Shown piece by piece: positions 1 to 9,052 of a stretch of DNA of 64,000 nucleotides (position 1 is its first letter; every line of letters starts with the position of its first letter). Position numbers and translations under genes: made by a program. Origin of the DNA: Chitinispirillaceae bacterium (GTDB lineage: Bacteria > Fibrobacterota > Chitinivibrionia > Chitinivibrionales > Chitinispirillaceae); NCBI GenBank assembly GCA_016929595.1, contig JAFGIN010000143.1, positions 1 to 64,000 on the forward strand, given 5' to 3'. Below the pieces are notes generated by a model that had not been told where the DNA came from, ran no database searches, and saw nothing but the letters and a program-made list of their open reading frames with translations.

Positions 1-601
1 CCAATGGAGAGGGGGATCGAGGCGGTCACTGAGCTGAGTCGAAGTGGGGTGAGGCGATATGCGAATCGATGAGTATTCTCATACCAAACAAATGCATACC
101 CATACAAGAATATTTGAACATTTGAAATTCATAGATAAAAATTCAGCCAATAACATAGGCCTTACGCCATGAGTACACGGCGCAAGGCCTATCAACGGTG
201 GGCCATTATGGACAATAGTAGGGGGGCGGGGCTGAAACGCCCTTGACCTTGTGTACCGTTTTTGTACAACAGCAGATACTGCATGCCAAATCAGCTCAAT
301 TTCAACGACCGAATAATGCAGAGGCTTTCATTTTGAAGTCGGGGTCGGGTCGCAATCGGTATTGGCATCGAGCATTTGAGAATCGATCCCGATCCCGATT
401 CCGATACCGACAGCGACCCCGATTACTGCTCAACACAAGCGGTCACGTAAACGTTGGTGTCAATGTACCTGAATAGTTACAAAATAGAAATAGAAATGAA
501 GATAAAAATCAGAAAAATTTGTTACTGTTGGTGGAGAGGATACTGATTAGTCAATCTTATTTACACTTTTTATCACAATACTAAATTCAAGGAGAGCAAC
601 A
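1..601. other. Left-edge intergenic region without a supported gene
   Basis: No convincing coding sequence is seen. The stretch holds a perfect-looking inverted repeat (155-192) and a C/G-rich run of GATCCCGATTCCGATACC-like hexamers around 385-425, related in style to the hexanucleotide tracts found elsewhere in the window. A short reading frame covering 243-476 is made largely of these repeats and is Arg/Ser rich, so it is not accepted as a gene. The segment near 27-47 resembles the widespread CTGAGC-TCGAAG intergenic motif that recurs at 41268. Confidence 0.5.
155..192. repeat. Inverted repeat (14-bp arms)
   Basis: The left arm ATAGGCCTTACGCC at 155-168 pairs with 179-192 with one mismatch across a 10-nt loop. 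No T-tract follows, so it is not a canonical terminator. It may be a stable RNA hairpin or a palindromic repeat copy. Confidence 0.6.
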
Positions 602-1009
602 ATGAACAATAAAATTGACGAAATCATGAAATCAATGACATTTGATTTCTTTGGAAACGGAAAACATAAAATAACTCCATCAATACATCTTTCTTCGAAA
701 AATTCTGTATTTCTGGATGTAAGATCTAAAGAAGAGTTAGAAACAATTGCATTTAGCCTTGTACATCATATGCCGGTCCTGCATATTCCGATTGATGAAA
801 TCCCTGCCCGATTATCAGAAATACCTTGCGACAAAACGGTTGGTATTTTTTGTTCTTCAGGTGTTCGATCCACAATGACTTATTTCTATTTACGAACACT
901 TGGCTTTGACAATGTTAGAATAATTGAAGGTGGTTACGCTGAATTGGTAGATGATTTTAAACCTGGAAAATTGTTGAAGCATATCACAAAAGGCAAGACA
1001 AAAGAATGA
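602..1009 (+). CDS. Rhodanese-like domain protein
   Basis: Single-domain rhodanese of 135 aa. Family members carry persulfide sulfur on a catalytic Cys and move it between donors and acceptors. The fold signature is seen as FLDVRS (about 37-42) and the active-site loop CSSGVRS starting at Cys84, followed by a typical GGYAEL tail. There is no signal peptide, so it is probably cytoplasmic. The start has a clear AAGGAG ribosome site 8 nt upstream. It overlaps the TauE/SafE gene by an ATGA junction, so the two are almost certainly co-translated. Inference: a sulfur-handling pair with the downstream sulfur-compound exporter. Base use is AT-rich. Confidence 0.9.
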   Translation: MNNKIDEIMKSMTFDFFGNGKHKITPSIHLSSKNSVFLDVRSKEELETIAFSLVHHMPVLHIPIDEIPARLSEIPCDKTVGIFCSSGVRSTMTYFYLRTLGFDNVRIIEGGYAELVDDFKPGKLLKHITKGKTKE

Positions 1010-1800
1010 CAAACATAATAATTATTAGTTTATCTGTTTTTGCTATTGGTCTTGTAATGACCATGTCAGGAAGAGGTGGTGGTAATTTCTATGTACCGCT
1101 CCTTGTTATTGCAGGATTGAGAATGCACCAGGCCGCTGCTATGGGACAATTTATTCTTATGATTGCAGCATTAACCGGAATGCTTGTTTTTAACAAAAAG
1201 AAAATGGTTGATTGGAAACTTGCTTTGGTTATTGATCCACCTACCGATATAATGGCATTTGTAGGTGGATACTTTTCCAGTTATTTAAGTGGTTCAACTC
1301 TCAAGGTCATTCTGTCAGTATTTCTGGTTTTGGCTGGTATTTCAATGTTGACAAAGGTTAAAGAAAGACCTCTTAAAACAGATAAAAGATTCGGTTATTG
1401 GCACAGAAAATTTGGAAATGAAGAATATGTTGTTAATCTGTGGTACACAATACCAATAACTGCACTTGCCGGCCTTGTGGCTGGTGCTGTAGGAATATCA
1501 TGCGGCTCATTTAAGATACCTTTGATGGTATTACTATGCGGAGTACCCATGCATATAGCTGTAGGTACTTCGTCCGCAATGGTTGCGGCTACAGCGATAA
1601 TGGGTTTTTTGGGTCATACAATGAGAGGGCATTTTCAGCCTGAGTTTGCCATTCCCTTAGCAATAGCAGCTATATTGGCGGGTATATTTGGAGGAAAATT
1701 AGCGATAAAAATAAACCCTAAGTATCTAAAGTTACTATTTGCCGTGACAACATTTGCAGCCGCAGGATTTATGATAATTAATACACTTTCAACTAATTAA
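1006..1800 (+). CDS. TauE/SafE family sulfite/organosulfur exporter, membrane protein
   Basis: A 264-aa polytopic membrane protein of the TauE/SafE (DUF81) family, which moves sulfite, sulfoacetate or related sulfur anions across the inner membrane. Two repeats typical of the family are visible: an N-terminal GGGNFYVPLLVIAG segment (about 24-37) and a second GISCGSFKIPLMVLLCGVP segment (about 163-181), each preceding a helix pair. About seven or eight hydrophobic helices can be traced. It follows the rhodanese gene with an ATGA overlap and precedes a strong terminator, defining a two-gene transcription unit. The exact substrate cannot be read from sequence. Confidence 0.88.
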   Translation: MTNIIIISLSVFAIGLVMTMSGRGGGNFYVPLLVIAGLRMHQAAAMGQFILMIAALTGMLVFNKKKMVDWKLALVIDPPTDIMAFVGGYFSSYLSGSTLKVILSVFLVLAGISMLTKVKERPLKTDKRFGYWHRKFGNEEYVVNLWYTIPITALAGLVAGAVGISCGSFKIPLMVLLCGVPMHIAVGTSSAMVAATAIMGFLGHTMRGHFQPEFAIPLAIAAILAGIFGGKLAIKINPKYLKLLFAVTTFAAAGFMIINTLSTN

Positions 1801-1815
1801 CTAACTATTGCCTGA

Positions 1816-1856
1816 TCGGTGTGAATACGTGCTGTATTCACACTGATATTTTTTAT
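1816..1856 (+). terminator. Rho-independent terminator after the rhodanese-TauE pair
   Basis: A 13-bp hairpin (1816-1828 with 1834-1846, one G-U pair, 5-nt loop GTGCT) is followed by TATTTTTTAT. It lies 16 nt after the TauE stop codon. Confidence 0.88.
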
Positions 1857-2113
1857 GATAGGAGGCACACAAGAAAACCTGGCTTAACAGTTTTTTCCAA
1901 TCGTTGATCTTATCTGATTTTTTTCATGGATTGCATTGATTTTGATTTCTGATTTAAGCCAAAATATCTGAAGCAGTTACAAAACAGGCGCTTCGGTTGT
2001 TTTGCAGCCCGCGGTAAGTGAAATTGGCTATAGTAACATCGTGTCCTGCGGTGGGTTGATGACTGTAAATAGACTGTACGGATTGCTTATATGACGCAGA
2101 AAGAGAATTACAA
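1857..2113. other. Intergenic, possible recombination-site remnant
   Basis: No gene is supported. The stretch 1985-2090 has local similarity to 2665-2790 on the other side of the next gene, including a GTTGTTTTGCA-like core and a TAACATCGTGTCCTG block matched by TAACAACGCATGTTCTG downstream. See the attC-like finding. Confidence 0.35.
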
Positions 2114-2629
2114 ATGATTACAAATGCACCAACCATAGAAATGCTTGAAGAATGGAAATCTGTATGGATGCAGTATAAAGATATACTTAAGCCAAATAGA
2201 AAGTCGGGAATGGAGTTACTTGAATATTTACAAAATAAATATACTCTGACCGAGATATATGAAAAAGAAGCTACAGATTCAATTATTTTAAGTGTTACTA
2301 AGAATAAGGTTTACGCAGAAAAACTACCAGTCGGTATAACTCCGGTTCCAAGAGCATTTTTTCTTGAGAACACGGGAAATAGTGCAATTTTTTATCTGGA
2401 TGAGAATAAAGATCCCATCGAAATTTGGGGTAGGGATATTACCAGGATTTTTGTTGGTATTGATGAAGTGACAGGTTTTTTTACGGTAGAAGGAAGTACA
2501 ATGCTGTGGGATGAAATGTGTGCTTTTTGTGGAATTGATGAAAAAGACCTTCGAAATTTTGTATGCGTTTCAGAATATATTAATTCCTTGAAAAGGTTTG
2601 ATTTATTGAAGGTTATGTTATCCGGATAA
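2114..2629 (+). CDS. Hypothetical protein, possibly cassette-borne
   Basis: I do not recognise this 171-aa soluble protein. It has no signal peptide or membrane segment. It is acidic and aromatic-rich, with a central IEIWGRDITRIFVGID segment and a CAFCGID motif (two Cys) near residue 137. No family motif is clear. It stands alone, AT-rich, between two intergenic stretches that resemble each other (about 1985-2090 and 2665-2790), which would fit a gene cassette or another inserted unit. The start ATG at 2114 follows only a weak AGAGA ribosome site. The open frame and codon pattern support a real gene; function unknown. Confidence 0.65.
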   Translation: MITNAPTIEMLEEWKSVWMQYKDILKPNRKSGMELLEYLQNKYTLTEIYEKEATDSIILSVTKNKVYAEKLPVGITPVPRAFFLENTGNSAIFYLDENKDPIEIWGRDITRIFVGIDEVTGFFTVEGSTMLWDEMCAFCGIDEKDLRNFVCVSEYINSLKRFDLLKVMLSG

Positions 2630-3001
2630 AATGAGCATAGCCTTTTGAGGAAAGTTTAAGGCCGCCATGTTGTGTGGTTTTTGCACTGCGGGTCGGTCAA
2701 CATCATTTAACAACGCATGTTCTGTTTGCAGCAGGTGGTGTTTGGGCACGGAAAGCTCTGTTTGGTTGGCGATTGAAGGTGGTTCTGGTAATTTGGAGCA
2801 AGCAATAACTATTATTAAAATCAGAAATGACATTATTTATGGTATACTGTGTAGCAAAACATCATCATTAAAAGATTATATACAAGTGGTAACACTAAAA
2901 GGTGCGACCAATAGTAAATGCCTTTATGAGAATGCATTGTTGAGTGATAGTCGGTGCAAGATAAAAATTGCCCGCCGTGGGCAGATGAAAGGGCGTTCAA
3001 A
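2630..3001. other. Intergenic, attC-like sequence candidate
   Basis: No accepted gene. A stretch from about 2665 contains CATGTTGTGTGG, then TTTAACAACGCATG near 2706-2720 and a GT-rich run to about 2790. TAACAACGC resembles the left end of known attC (integron cassette) sites. The right half is not clear, so this remains a candidate only. Short reading frames here on both strands lack family signals. Confidence 0.3.
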
Positions 3002-6000
3002 ATGGCAAAGGTGCCTATGATATCATTTGCAGACATTCCTGTGACTTTGCTGGAAAAGTGGCAGAGTCTGGCAGATCTTGCTGCGGGTATTATTTCAGTT
3101 CCCGCTGCATTGATTATGAAAACCGGGAATGAGTATATGGAAGTACTCATTTCCAGCAAGACAGAAGACAATCCTTACCATCCTGGCGATAGAGAAAAAC
3201 TGCTCAGTTTGTACTGTGGAACGGTTATCAAAACACAGAAAGAGCTGTTGATTCCTGATTTGACAGCTGATTCGTATTGGTGTAAAGACCTGGATATAAA
3301 ACCTGGTATGATTTCGTATCTGGGATATCCCATAAACTTCCCAGACAACAGGCCTCTTGGTACGTTATGTGTGCTCGATAATAAGGCGAATGCATTTTCT
3401 CCTTTGCATGCACAATTGCTGTGTCAACTCCGCGACACTATAGAATGCGACATCGCGCTATTAAAGGAGCATGCTGCAGTGGTTTTGGCTGTTACTGAGC
3501 AACAAAAGGCAGAATCTGTATATAGAAAAATGCTTAGCGGTATCAGTGATGTTATAGTCGTTATTAATAAGAACGGAATCATCAGATACAAGAGTCCCAA
3601 CATTGGGAAGCACTTTGGCTGGAAGGCCGAGGAGCTTATCGGCAAAAGCGCGTTTGAAAACATTCATCCTGAAGATGTCGGTGAATTAAAGGCTGCTTTT
3701 TGCGAAAATCTGAATGCTCCGGACGCAACAATAGCTGCCGAGTGTCGATACCGTTGCAAGGATGGTACATATAAATGGGTTAAAATTAATGCGATAAATC
3801 GTTTAAACGATCCCGATATCTGCGGGATTCTCGGAAATTACCAGGATATTACGCAGAGAAAAACTGCGGAAAAAGCTATTCGGGATAGCGAGGAAATGCA
3901 CCGTATACTGGTAGAAAATGCCAATGATATCATCTATTCCGTTTCTACTGAGGGCATATTTACCTACATTTCTCCGAACTGGCAACTGTTTATGGGCGAA
4001 CCCGCGGAAAACGCTATAGGTAAGCCTTTTAAACTGTATGTACATCCCGAAGATGCACATCTGTGCCAGGAATTTCTTCGCACGGTTTTAACAACAGGGA
4101 AAAAACAAAGCAATTCAGAGTACAGGGTCAGGCATTTTGATGGCACATGGAGATGGCATGTCTCCAACGGGGCACCCCTTAAAGATTCTGAAGGCAATGT
4201 AAGCGGGTACATGGGGGTAGCGCGTGATGTTACAATGCAGAAACAATCAGATGAATTGTTACACAATGAACGGAAACAGCTCATTTCAATTTTTGACAGT
4301 ATAGACGAATCCATATACGTTGCTGATACCAATACATATGAGTTATTGTTTGCTAATCAGGCTTTGGTACGGAGCCTTGGGAAAAATCCTGTTGGGTCTA
4401 TTTGCTACCGGGAACTTCAAGGCAAGAGTGTACCCTGTGAATTCTGCACAAACGAAATAATACTCAAACGGTCTCCCAACCCATACACCTGGGAACATTA
4501 TAACCCGGCATTGAACCGCACATACGTTCTTCATGATCGTATTATTCGATGGCCGGATGGGCGGGATGTGCGCCTCGAACTTGCAGTAGATATAACAGCG
4601 CAGAAAAATGTCGAAGGACGTCTTGCAGCAGAAAAGGAACGGCTTTCAGTAACGTTACGCAGCATTGGCGACGGTGTAATCACAACAGATATTAAAGGCA
4701 ATATAACTCTGATGAATAAAGTTGCCGAAGAACTTACCGGCTGGAAGCAGAATGGAGCAGAGGGGAAAAACTTTGATTCTGTATTCACTATAGTCAATGA
4801 AATAACCCGTGAACCTCATGAAAATCCGGTACAAAGAGTACTCTCTACCGGAGCCGTAATTGAACTGGCCAACCATACGCTCATGATTGCGCGAGATGGT
4901 ACGGAGCGAATAATCGCTGATTCCGGAGCGCCGATCAAAGATAAGGATGGCCACACCATTGGGGTCGTCCTTGTATTCCGCGATATGACGGAAAAACAGA
5001 GGTTTCTTGATATCACACAAAATTCACAGAAACTTGAATCGTTAGGAGTTCTCGCCGGAGGCATTGCCCATGACTTCAACAATTTACTCGGTGGTATTTA
5101 CGGATACATCGATATTGCTTTGGGTGAACCCATAAAGAGTGAGGTGGTCTCGCGATATCTATCAAATGCAATGAGCACAATTGACAGGGCCCGTGACCTT
5201 ACCCGGCAACTTCTTACATTCGCCAAGGGGGGAGCGCCGCTACAAAAGGTCGAGAAGGTATTTCCCTTTGTTCAGGAAACCGTCCTGTTCGCTTTGAGCG
5301 GATCTAATGTCACCTGCAACTTTGATGTTCCGGTTGATTTGTGGCCCTGCAATTGTGATAAAAACCAGATCGCACAGGTCATTGATAACCTTGTTATCAA
5401 TGCTATTCAGGCAATGCCGATGGGAGGGGCGATAGCGGTAACCGCACGTAACATCACTCTCGGGGAAAAAGAGCATCCAGTTTTGTCAAAGGGCTATTAT
5501 GTGTTCATGTCAATTAAGGATTCCGGTATCGGTATTCCGCGAGAAATACTTTCCAGAGTGTTTGACCCGTTTTTTACCACAAAATCCAAAGGCCATGGAC
5601 TTGGACTGGCAACCAGCTATTCAATTGTGAATCGGCACGGAGGATGCATAGATGTCGATTCCGACTCCGGCAATGGTACGGTATTTAAAGTATACCTGCC
5701 GGCTGTGGAGACTGTACCTGTTTCTATCGACAAGCAAATGGCTGGTCAACACAAGGGTCGCGGAACATTTGTTGTGATGGATGATGAGGAGGTTGTGCGC
5801 GAAACTCTAAAAGGCATACTTAAGACCTTTGGGTACGATGTTGTTTGTAAGAGCAACGGTAAGGATGCCGTAGATTATTTTACCGTTGAATTGAAAGCGA
5901 ATCGACAAATATCCGGAATGATTTTTGACCTTACTGTTCCTGGCGAAATGGGCGGCATGGAGGCTGTCGCAGAAATAAGGAAAATAGACAGCAAAACACC

Positions 6001-6163
6001 AGTGTTTGTAGTAAGCGGGTATGCCGATGGGCCTGTCATGAAGAATCCGGCCAAATATGGATTTACGGCAAGCATTTGCAAGCCATTCAGACGAGTGGAG
6101 CTCATGGAAATGCTTCAAAAACACATGAAAGAGAATAAATCGAAACAGGAAGACCATGTATAA
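3002..6163 (+). CDS. GAF/multi-PAS hybrid sensor histidine kinase with C-terminal receiver
   Basis: A soluble hybrid kinase of 1053 aa from this start. Order: GAF-like sensor domain (about 5-165), four PAS domains (about 170-295, 300-420, 425-545, 550-670), HisKA with GGIAHDFNNLLGG and phosphoacceptor His690, an HATPase domain ending in GHGLGLATSYSIV, and a receiver with DDEE and phosphoacceptor Asp976. The third PAS has two Cys (VPCEFC) that could bind a metal or haem. The AHDFNN-type H-box with a C-terminal receiver is common in deltaproteobacterial and Fibrobacter kinases. Start choice: ATG 3002 has AAAGGG 8 nt upstream; GTG 2954 in the same frame has no ribosome site. No output gene is adjacent, so the partner is unknown. 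Confidence 0.9.
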   Translation: MAKVPMISFADIPVTLLEKWQSLADLAAGIISVPAALIMKTGNEYMEVLISSKTEDNPYHPGDREKLLSLYCGTVIKTQKELLIPDLTADSYWCKDLDIKPGMISYLGYPINFPDNRPLGTLCVLDNKANAFSPLHAQLLCQLRDTIECDIALLKEHAAVVLAVTEQQKAESVYRKMLSGISDVIVVINKNGIIRYKSPNIGKHFGWKAEELIGKSAFENIHPEDVGELKAAFCENLNAPDATIAAECRYRCKDGTYKWVKINAINRLNDPDICGILGNYQDITQRKTAEKAIRDSEEMHRILVENANDIIYSVSTEGIFTYISPNWQLFMGEPAENAIGKPFKLYVHPEDAHLCQEFLRTVLTTGKKQSNSEYRVRHFDGTWRWHVSNGAPLKDSEGNVSGYMGVARDVTMQKQSDELLHNERKQLISIFDSIDESIYVADTNTYELLFANQALVRSLGKNPVGSICYRELQGKSVPCEFCTNEIILKRSPNPYTWEHYNPALNRTYVLHDRIIRWPDGRDVRLELAVDITAQKNVEGRLAAEKERLSVTLRSIGDGVITTDIKGNITLMNKVAEELTGWKQNGAEGKNFDSVFTIVNEITREPHENPVQRVLSTGAVIELANHTLMIARDGTERIIADSGAPIKDKDGHTIGVVLVFRDMTEKQRFLDITQNSQKLESLGVLAGGIAHDFNNLLGGIYGYIDIALGEPIKSEVVSRYLSNAMSTIDRARDLTRQLLTFAKGGAPLQKVEKVFPFVQETVLFALSGSNVTCNFDVPVDLWPCNCDKNQIAQVIDNLVINAIQAMPMGGAIAVTARNITLGEKEHPVLSKGYYVFMSIKDSGIGIPREILSRVFDPFFTTKSKGHGLGLATSYSIVNRHGGCIDVDSDSGNGTVFKVYLPAVETVPVSIDKQMAGQHKGRGTFVVMDDEEVVRETLKGILKTFGYDVVCKSNGKDAVDYFTVELKANRQISGMIFDLTVPGEMGGMEAVAEIRKIDSKTPVFVVSGYADGPVMKNPAKYGFTASICKPFRRVELMEMLQKHMKENKSKQEDHV

Positions 6164-6168
6164 CGTTG

Positions 6169-6194
6169 TCCTTCCTCCTTCATCCTTCACCCTA
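6169..6194. repeat. Heptad-type repeat (CCTTCCT/CCTTCAT)
   Basis: CCTTCCTCCTTCATCCTTCACCCT-like run. It is the reverse complement in style of the larger array at 23087-23164, so the same simple-repeat family occurs here in the opposite orientation. Confidence 0.55.
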
Positions 6195-6207
6195 TGGAGT
6201 GACAATT

Positions 6208-6795
6208 ATGGAAAACGGAAATTCATCGCTTGATTTTGCGGGCAAATCTCTCAGCGAAATGACAACAGAAGAATTAGGTATACTATTTCCGATTATTATA
6301 TCCGACTATTCAGACAAATGGACTGAATTGTATTTCTCTGAGGCAAAAATGATTACTGACTCATTTTCAAAAACTGAAATAGTAAGAATTGACCATATCG
6401 GCAGTACGGCAATTGCTGGATTGAAAGCTAAACCAACGATTGATATATTGATGCAGGTTTCAGAACAGATTGATATTCAAAAATTAAAGGATACTTTCAA
6501 ATCACTTGGATATTTAATCAATAACCATCCCGAAAATCCAGCACCACATCTAACTTTTGTAAAAGGCTATACAAAGCAGGGATTTAAAGGACAGGCGTAT
6601 CATGTTCATATCAGATACCGTGGAGATTGGGATGAAATAAGGTTCAAAGAGTATCTGCTAAAGCATGATAAAGTTGCTAAAGAGTACGAAACATTGAAGT
6701 TGAAACTTGCTGAAAAATATCCAAATGACAGGGAGGCATATACCAATTCAAAAACTGAATGGATCGAGAAGATTAATAAGTTGACAAGAAGATGA
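6208..6795 (+). CDS. GrpB/UPF0157 family protein (nucleotidyltransferase-like fold)
   Basis: The GrpB family signature is clear: a DHIGSTAIAGLKAKPTIDI segment preceded by the W-containing YSDKWTELYFSEA block, and the C-terminal HVHIRYRGDWDE and FKEYLLKHD blocks. The family has a nucleotidyltransferase-like fold; its substrate is not established. The chosen start ATG (195 aa) has GGAGTG 8 nt upstream; the longer frame from 6166 would begin inside a simple repeat. It stands alone after a kinase gene, is AT-rich and is often found on accessory DNA, so recent acquisition is possible. Confidence 0.85.
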   Translation: MENGNSSLDFAGKSLSEMTTEELGILFPIIISDYSDKWTELYFSEAKMITDSFSKTEIVRIDHIGSTAIAGLKAKPTIDILMQVSEQIDIQKLKDTFKSLGYLINNHPENPAPHLTFVKGYTKQGFKGQAYHVHIRYRGDWDEIRFKEYLLKHDKVAKEYETLKLKLAEKYPNDREAYTNSKTEWIEKINKLTRR

Positions 6796-6884
6796 TATGC
6801 AGCCCGGCCAAAACTCGTTTTTTTTTCTTCCCGGGCTCGGGGTGGAATTAACTGTCTCATAATACTATGTATAGGTTTTCATTT

Positions 6885-6916
6885 CGGTATCGGTATCGGT
6901 ATCGGTATCGGAATCG
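6885..6916. repeat. Hexanucleotide tandem repeat (CGGTAT)
   Basis: About five copies of CGGTAT, lying between the convergent GrpB-like and peroxiredoxin genes. Copy number at such tracts often differs between strains. Confidence 0.85.
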
Positions 6917-7012
6917 AAAGGCACTGTATTGAGGATCGATCCCGACTTCCGATAACTACTATCGAAAAAAGAGGCTGATAATTATGTGATTGTTAATACC
7001 TGGGGGGAAAAA

Positions 7013-7726
7013 CTACTTTTTTAATATCGTGTTCATCACTTTTTCCTTGTCCAGTTTTTTTGTGCAGAAGAACCAGTCATAGCAATGCATCTCTTCTTTA
7101 TTCTCCATTCGTTCTTTGGCAACTCCGCATGAATCGGCTGTTGGAACGATCACATCATCACCTGGTTGCCAATCTGCAGGAGTTGCAATCTTGAATGCAT
7201 CGGCGGCCTGCAATGCGATGACTACCCTGTACAATTCATCGAAATTACGTCCGAGACTTAAAGGATAATAGATGATCGTGCGAATAACGCCGCTGGGGTC
7301 GATCACAAATACTGCGCGAACAGCTTTTGTGTTGCTTTCACCCTGAATCATTCCATACTTTTTTGCCACCTCCATTGTGATATCTTCGATAAGCGGGAAT
7401 GTTACTTCAACATTTTTCATGCCTTTATACTCAATTTTTTCTTTGATAGTCCGAAGCCAGGCAATGTGGCTGTAGAGTCCATCAACGGATAGACCGACAA
7501 GTTTACAGTTCGCATCGGCAAATTTTTTATCAAGTGATGCAAAGGTCATGAATTCCGATGTGCATACCGGAGTAAAATCCGCCGGATGGCTGAAGAGTAT
7601 TACCCAGCTTCCTTTGTACTGTTCGGGGAAGTTGATCTCTCCCTGAGTAGTGACTGCCTTGAACGACGGAGCATTGTCGCCGATGCGGGGCATTGATGTC
7701 TGCTGATTAACTGTAGTGGTTTCCAT
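7013..7726 (-). CDS. Peroxiredoxin, Prx6/1-Cys subfamily (archaeal-like type)
   Basis: Thiol peroxidase of 237 aa that reduces H2O2 and organic peroxides. The peroxidatic Cys55 sits in HPADFTPVCTSE, and the PLSLGRNFDE segment and C-terminal arm are typical of the Prx6 group. Near the C-terminus are further Cys in DSCGVAKERM and MHCYDWFFCTKK; the C-x-DWFFC tail is like that of archaeal three-Cys enzymes, where these residues take part in disulfide formation. The start has AAGGAG 8 nt upstream. It is divergent from the NifX-type island, consistent with protection of oxygen-labile metal clusters (inference). Confidence 0.92.
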   Translation of the reverse strand: METTTVNQQTSMPRIGDNAPSFKAVTTQGEINFPEQYKGSWVILFSHPADFTPVCTSEFMTFASLDKKFADANCKLVGLSVDGLYSHIAWLRTIKEKIEYKGMKNVEVTFPLIEDITMEVAKKYGMIQGESNTKAVRAVFVIDPSGVIRTIIYYPLSLGRNFDELYRVVIALQAADAFKIATPADWQPGDDVIVPTADSCGVAKERMENKEEMHCYDWFFCTKKLDKEKVMNTILKK

Positions 7727-7959
7727 AGGAATCTCCTTGTAAAAATGGTTAAGTGTGTATTAAGTGATGCGCAAGGTGCATGCCTGACTTAATCGTTTCA
7801 AAATATGATATGTGCAGCCGCATTGCTAATATGCAATTAATTATTGCGGATATTGCATCGTTGCAAAGGTGTAGATGCCTTGAAAATGATGGAAATTGGC
7901 TGTATTCCTGTTGAATCGGGCTTTTTGAAATCGGCATGGAAATAGCTTGGGAACAGTGC

Positions 7960-8346
7960 ATGGAAACAATCGCAATCACCGACTGGAATGGAATTGTATC
8001 TCCGATGTTCGATGCATCTTGTTGCCTTTTGATTGTGCAGGGGGATGGGCAGCGTTTCTCTTTTAATGTCAGAGACATGACTTTATTTGAGAAAGTTGAA
8101 TTCTGTTCAAGGAAGGGTATAAAGGTAGTTATGTGTGGCGCTATATCGAATATCGCAGTGACAATGTTGCGAGATAACGACATCAAAGTCTTTTCCTGGG
8201 TCAGTGGATCTGTTGAAGACATTATTAACGCTTATAACAATAACCTGAACGTAATAGATTTGTTTTCGTTACCGGGTTGTAACCAGAAATCGTACGGTAG
8301 CAGGAGACGGTTTCGTCGTCATGGAGGTCAGTGTGGAATGCGATAA
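7960..8346 (+). CDS. NifX/NifB-family cluster-binding protein 1
   Basis: Dinitrogenase iron-molybdenum cofactor biosynthesis domain (COG1433 type). The conserved start IAITDWNGIVSPMFD and the VVMCGAISN core are visible. Relatives such as NifX, NafY and the orange protein ORP bind metal-sulfur clusters. This copy has an unusual tail (residues about 102-128) ending in basic RRRFRRHGGQCGMR with two extra Cys. I prefer ATG 7960 because it aligns with family starts; an in-frame ATG at 7936 adds eight residues. First of three paralogs in a row, here divergent from the peroxiredoxin. There is no nitrogenase gene in view, so a role in nitrogen fixation is not implied. Confidence 0.83.
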   Translation: METIAITDWNGIVSPMFDASCCLLIVQGDGQRFSFNVRDMTLFEKVEFCSRKGIKVVMCGAISNIAVTMLRDNDIKVFSWVSGSVEDIINAYNNNLNVIDLFSLPGCNQKSYGSRRRFRRHGGQCGMR

Positions 8347-8476
8347 GGTTATCACAATTATACTACCCCGGGAATTGTAATCACAGTACCAGGTGAAGTA
8401 TTGTTCTCTGATATGATGAAATCGAATTTTTTGACAAATATATTTGTAAAAGAAAACTGACAAAGGAGATCGTTGC

Positions 8477-8836
8477 ATGAGAATCGCTGTGACAGCAGAA
8501 AATGAATCCATAGAGGGTGTAGTGGACCCTCGGTTTGGTAGGGCAAAATTTTTCCTTGTGTATGATGAGGATAAAAAATCATGGGAAACTATTGACAATA
8601 AGCAGAATCTGGAGGCTGCCCAGGGGGCAGGGATTCAGTCTGCGGCAAACATTGTCAATGCTGGTTGCAATGTTTTGATTAGTGGACATTGCGGCCCGAA
8701 GGCATTCACGGCCCTTACAAAGGCTGGCGTAGAAGTCTATACAGCTACTAGTGGAACTGTCCGGAACGCTATCGATTTATTTAAACAGGGAAAACTCATT
8801 AAGATCGGGTCGGCCGATGTTGAGGGACACTGGTGA
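8477..8836 (+). CDS. NifX/NifB-family cluster-binding protein 2
   Basis: A 119-aa COG1433-type protein. It has the family start RIAVTAENESIEGVVDPRFGRA, the ISGHCGPKAFTAL core and a GTVRNAIDLFKQGKL helix. These are small cytoplasmic carriers or storage proteins for metal-sulfur clusters. A strong AAAGGAG ribosome site precedes ATG 8477. It lacks the basic tail of copy 1. Copies 2 and 3 are separated by an 89-bp inverted repeat. Confidence 0.9.
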   Translation: MRIAVTAENESIEGVVDPRFGRAKFFLVYDEDKKSWETIDNKQNLEAAQGAGIQSAANIVNAGCNVLISGHCGPKAFTALTKAGVEVYTATSGTVRNAIDLFKQGKLIKIGSADVEGHW

Positions 8837-8887
8837 AAAGCGGATTAATAAACAAGTTATAATAGAAAAACAGTAACTATTCAGGTC

Positions 8888-8976
8888 CGCCCCCTAAATC
8901 CCCCGCAGGGGGACTTTAAGCTGTACTACGTGGGATTTTTGTTTTACAAGTCCCCCCGCAGGGGATGTAGAGGGCG
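8888..8976. repeat. Long inverted repeat between NifX copies 2 and 3
   Basis: The arms 8888-8916 and 8948-8976 (29 nt each) are reverse complements with about four mismatches; the loop is 31 nt. The arms contain CCCCCTAAATCCCCCGCAGG, a motif seen widely in intergenic regions of many bacteria. It may be a mobile palindromic unit; in RNA it would form a strong hairpin that could set different expression of the flanking genes. Confidence 0.8.
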
Positions 8977-9052
8977 CAAAACAGGTAAAAGGTATACTAC
9001 CTAATAGTACGAAAAAAAATTTAAGAACTATTCTCAAACCATTGGAGGTCAT

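Noticed and set aside
243-476. 77-aa frame at the left edge
   Set aside because: Made largely of a repeat-derived Arg/Ser-rich run and lacks a ribosome site or family signal.
2667-3020. 117-aa frame before the first hybrid kinase
   Set aside because: Overlaps the kinase start, has no family match, and lies in attC-like DNA.
7727-7959. Sigma54 promoter before the first NifX-type gene (as in ORP operons)
   Set aside because: A TGGC-like element is present but the GG-N10-GC spacing is not met (GT in place of GC).
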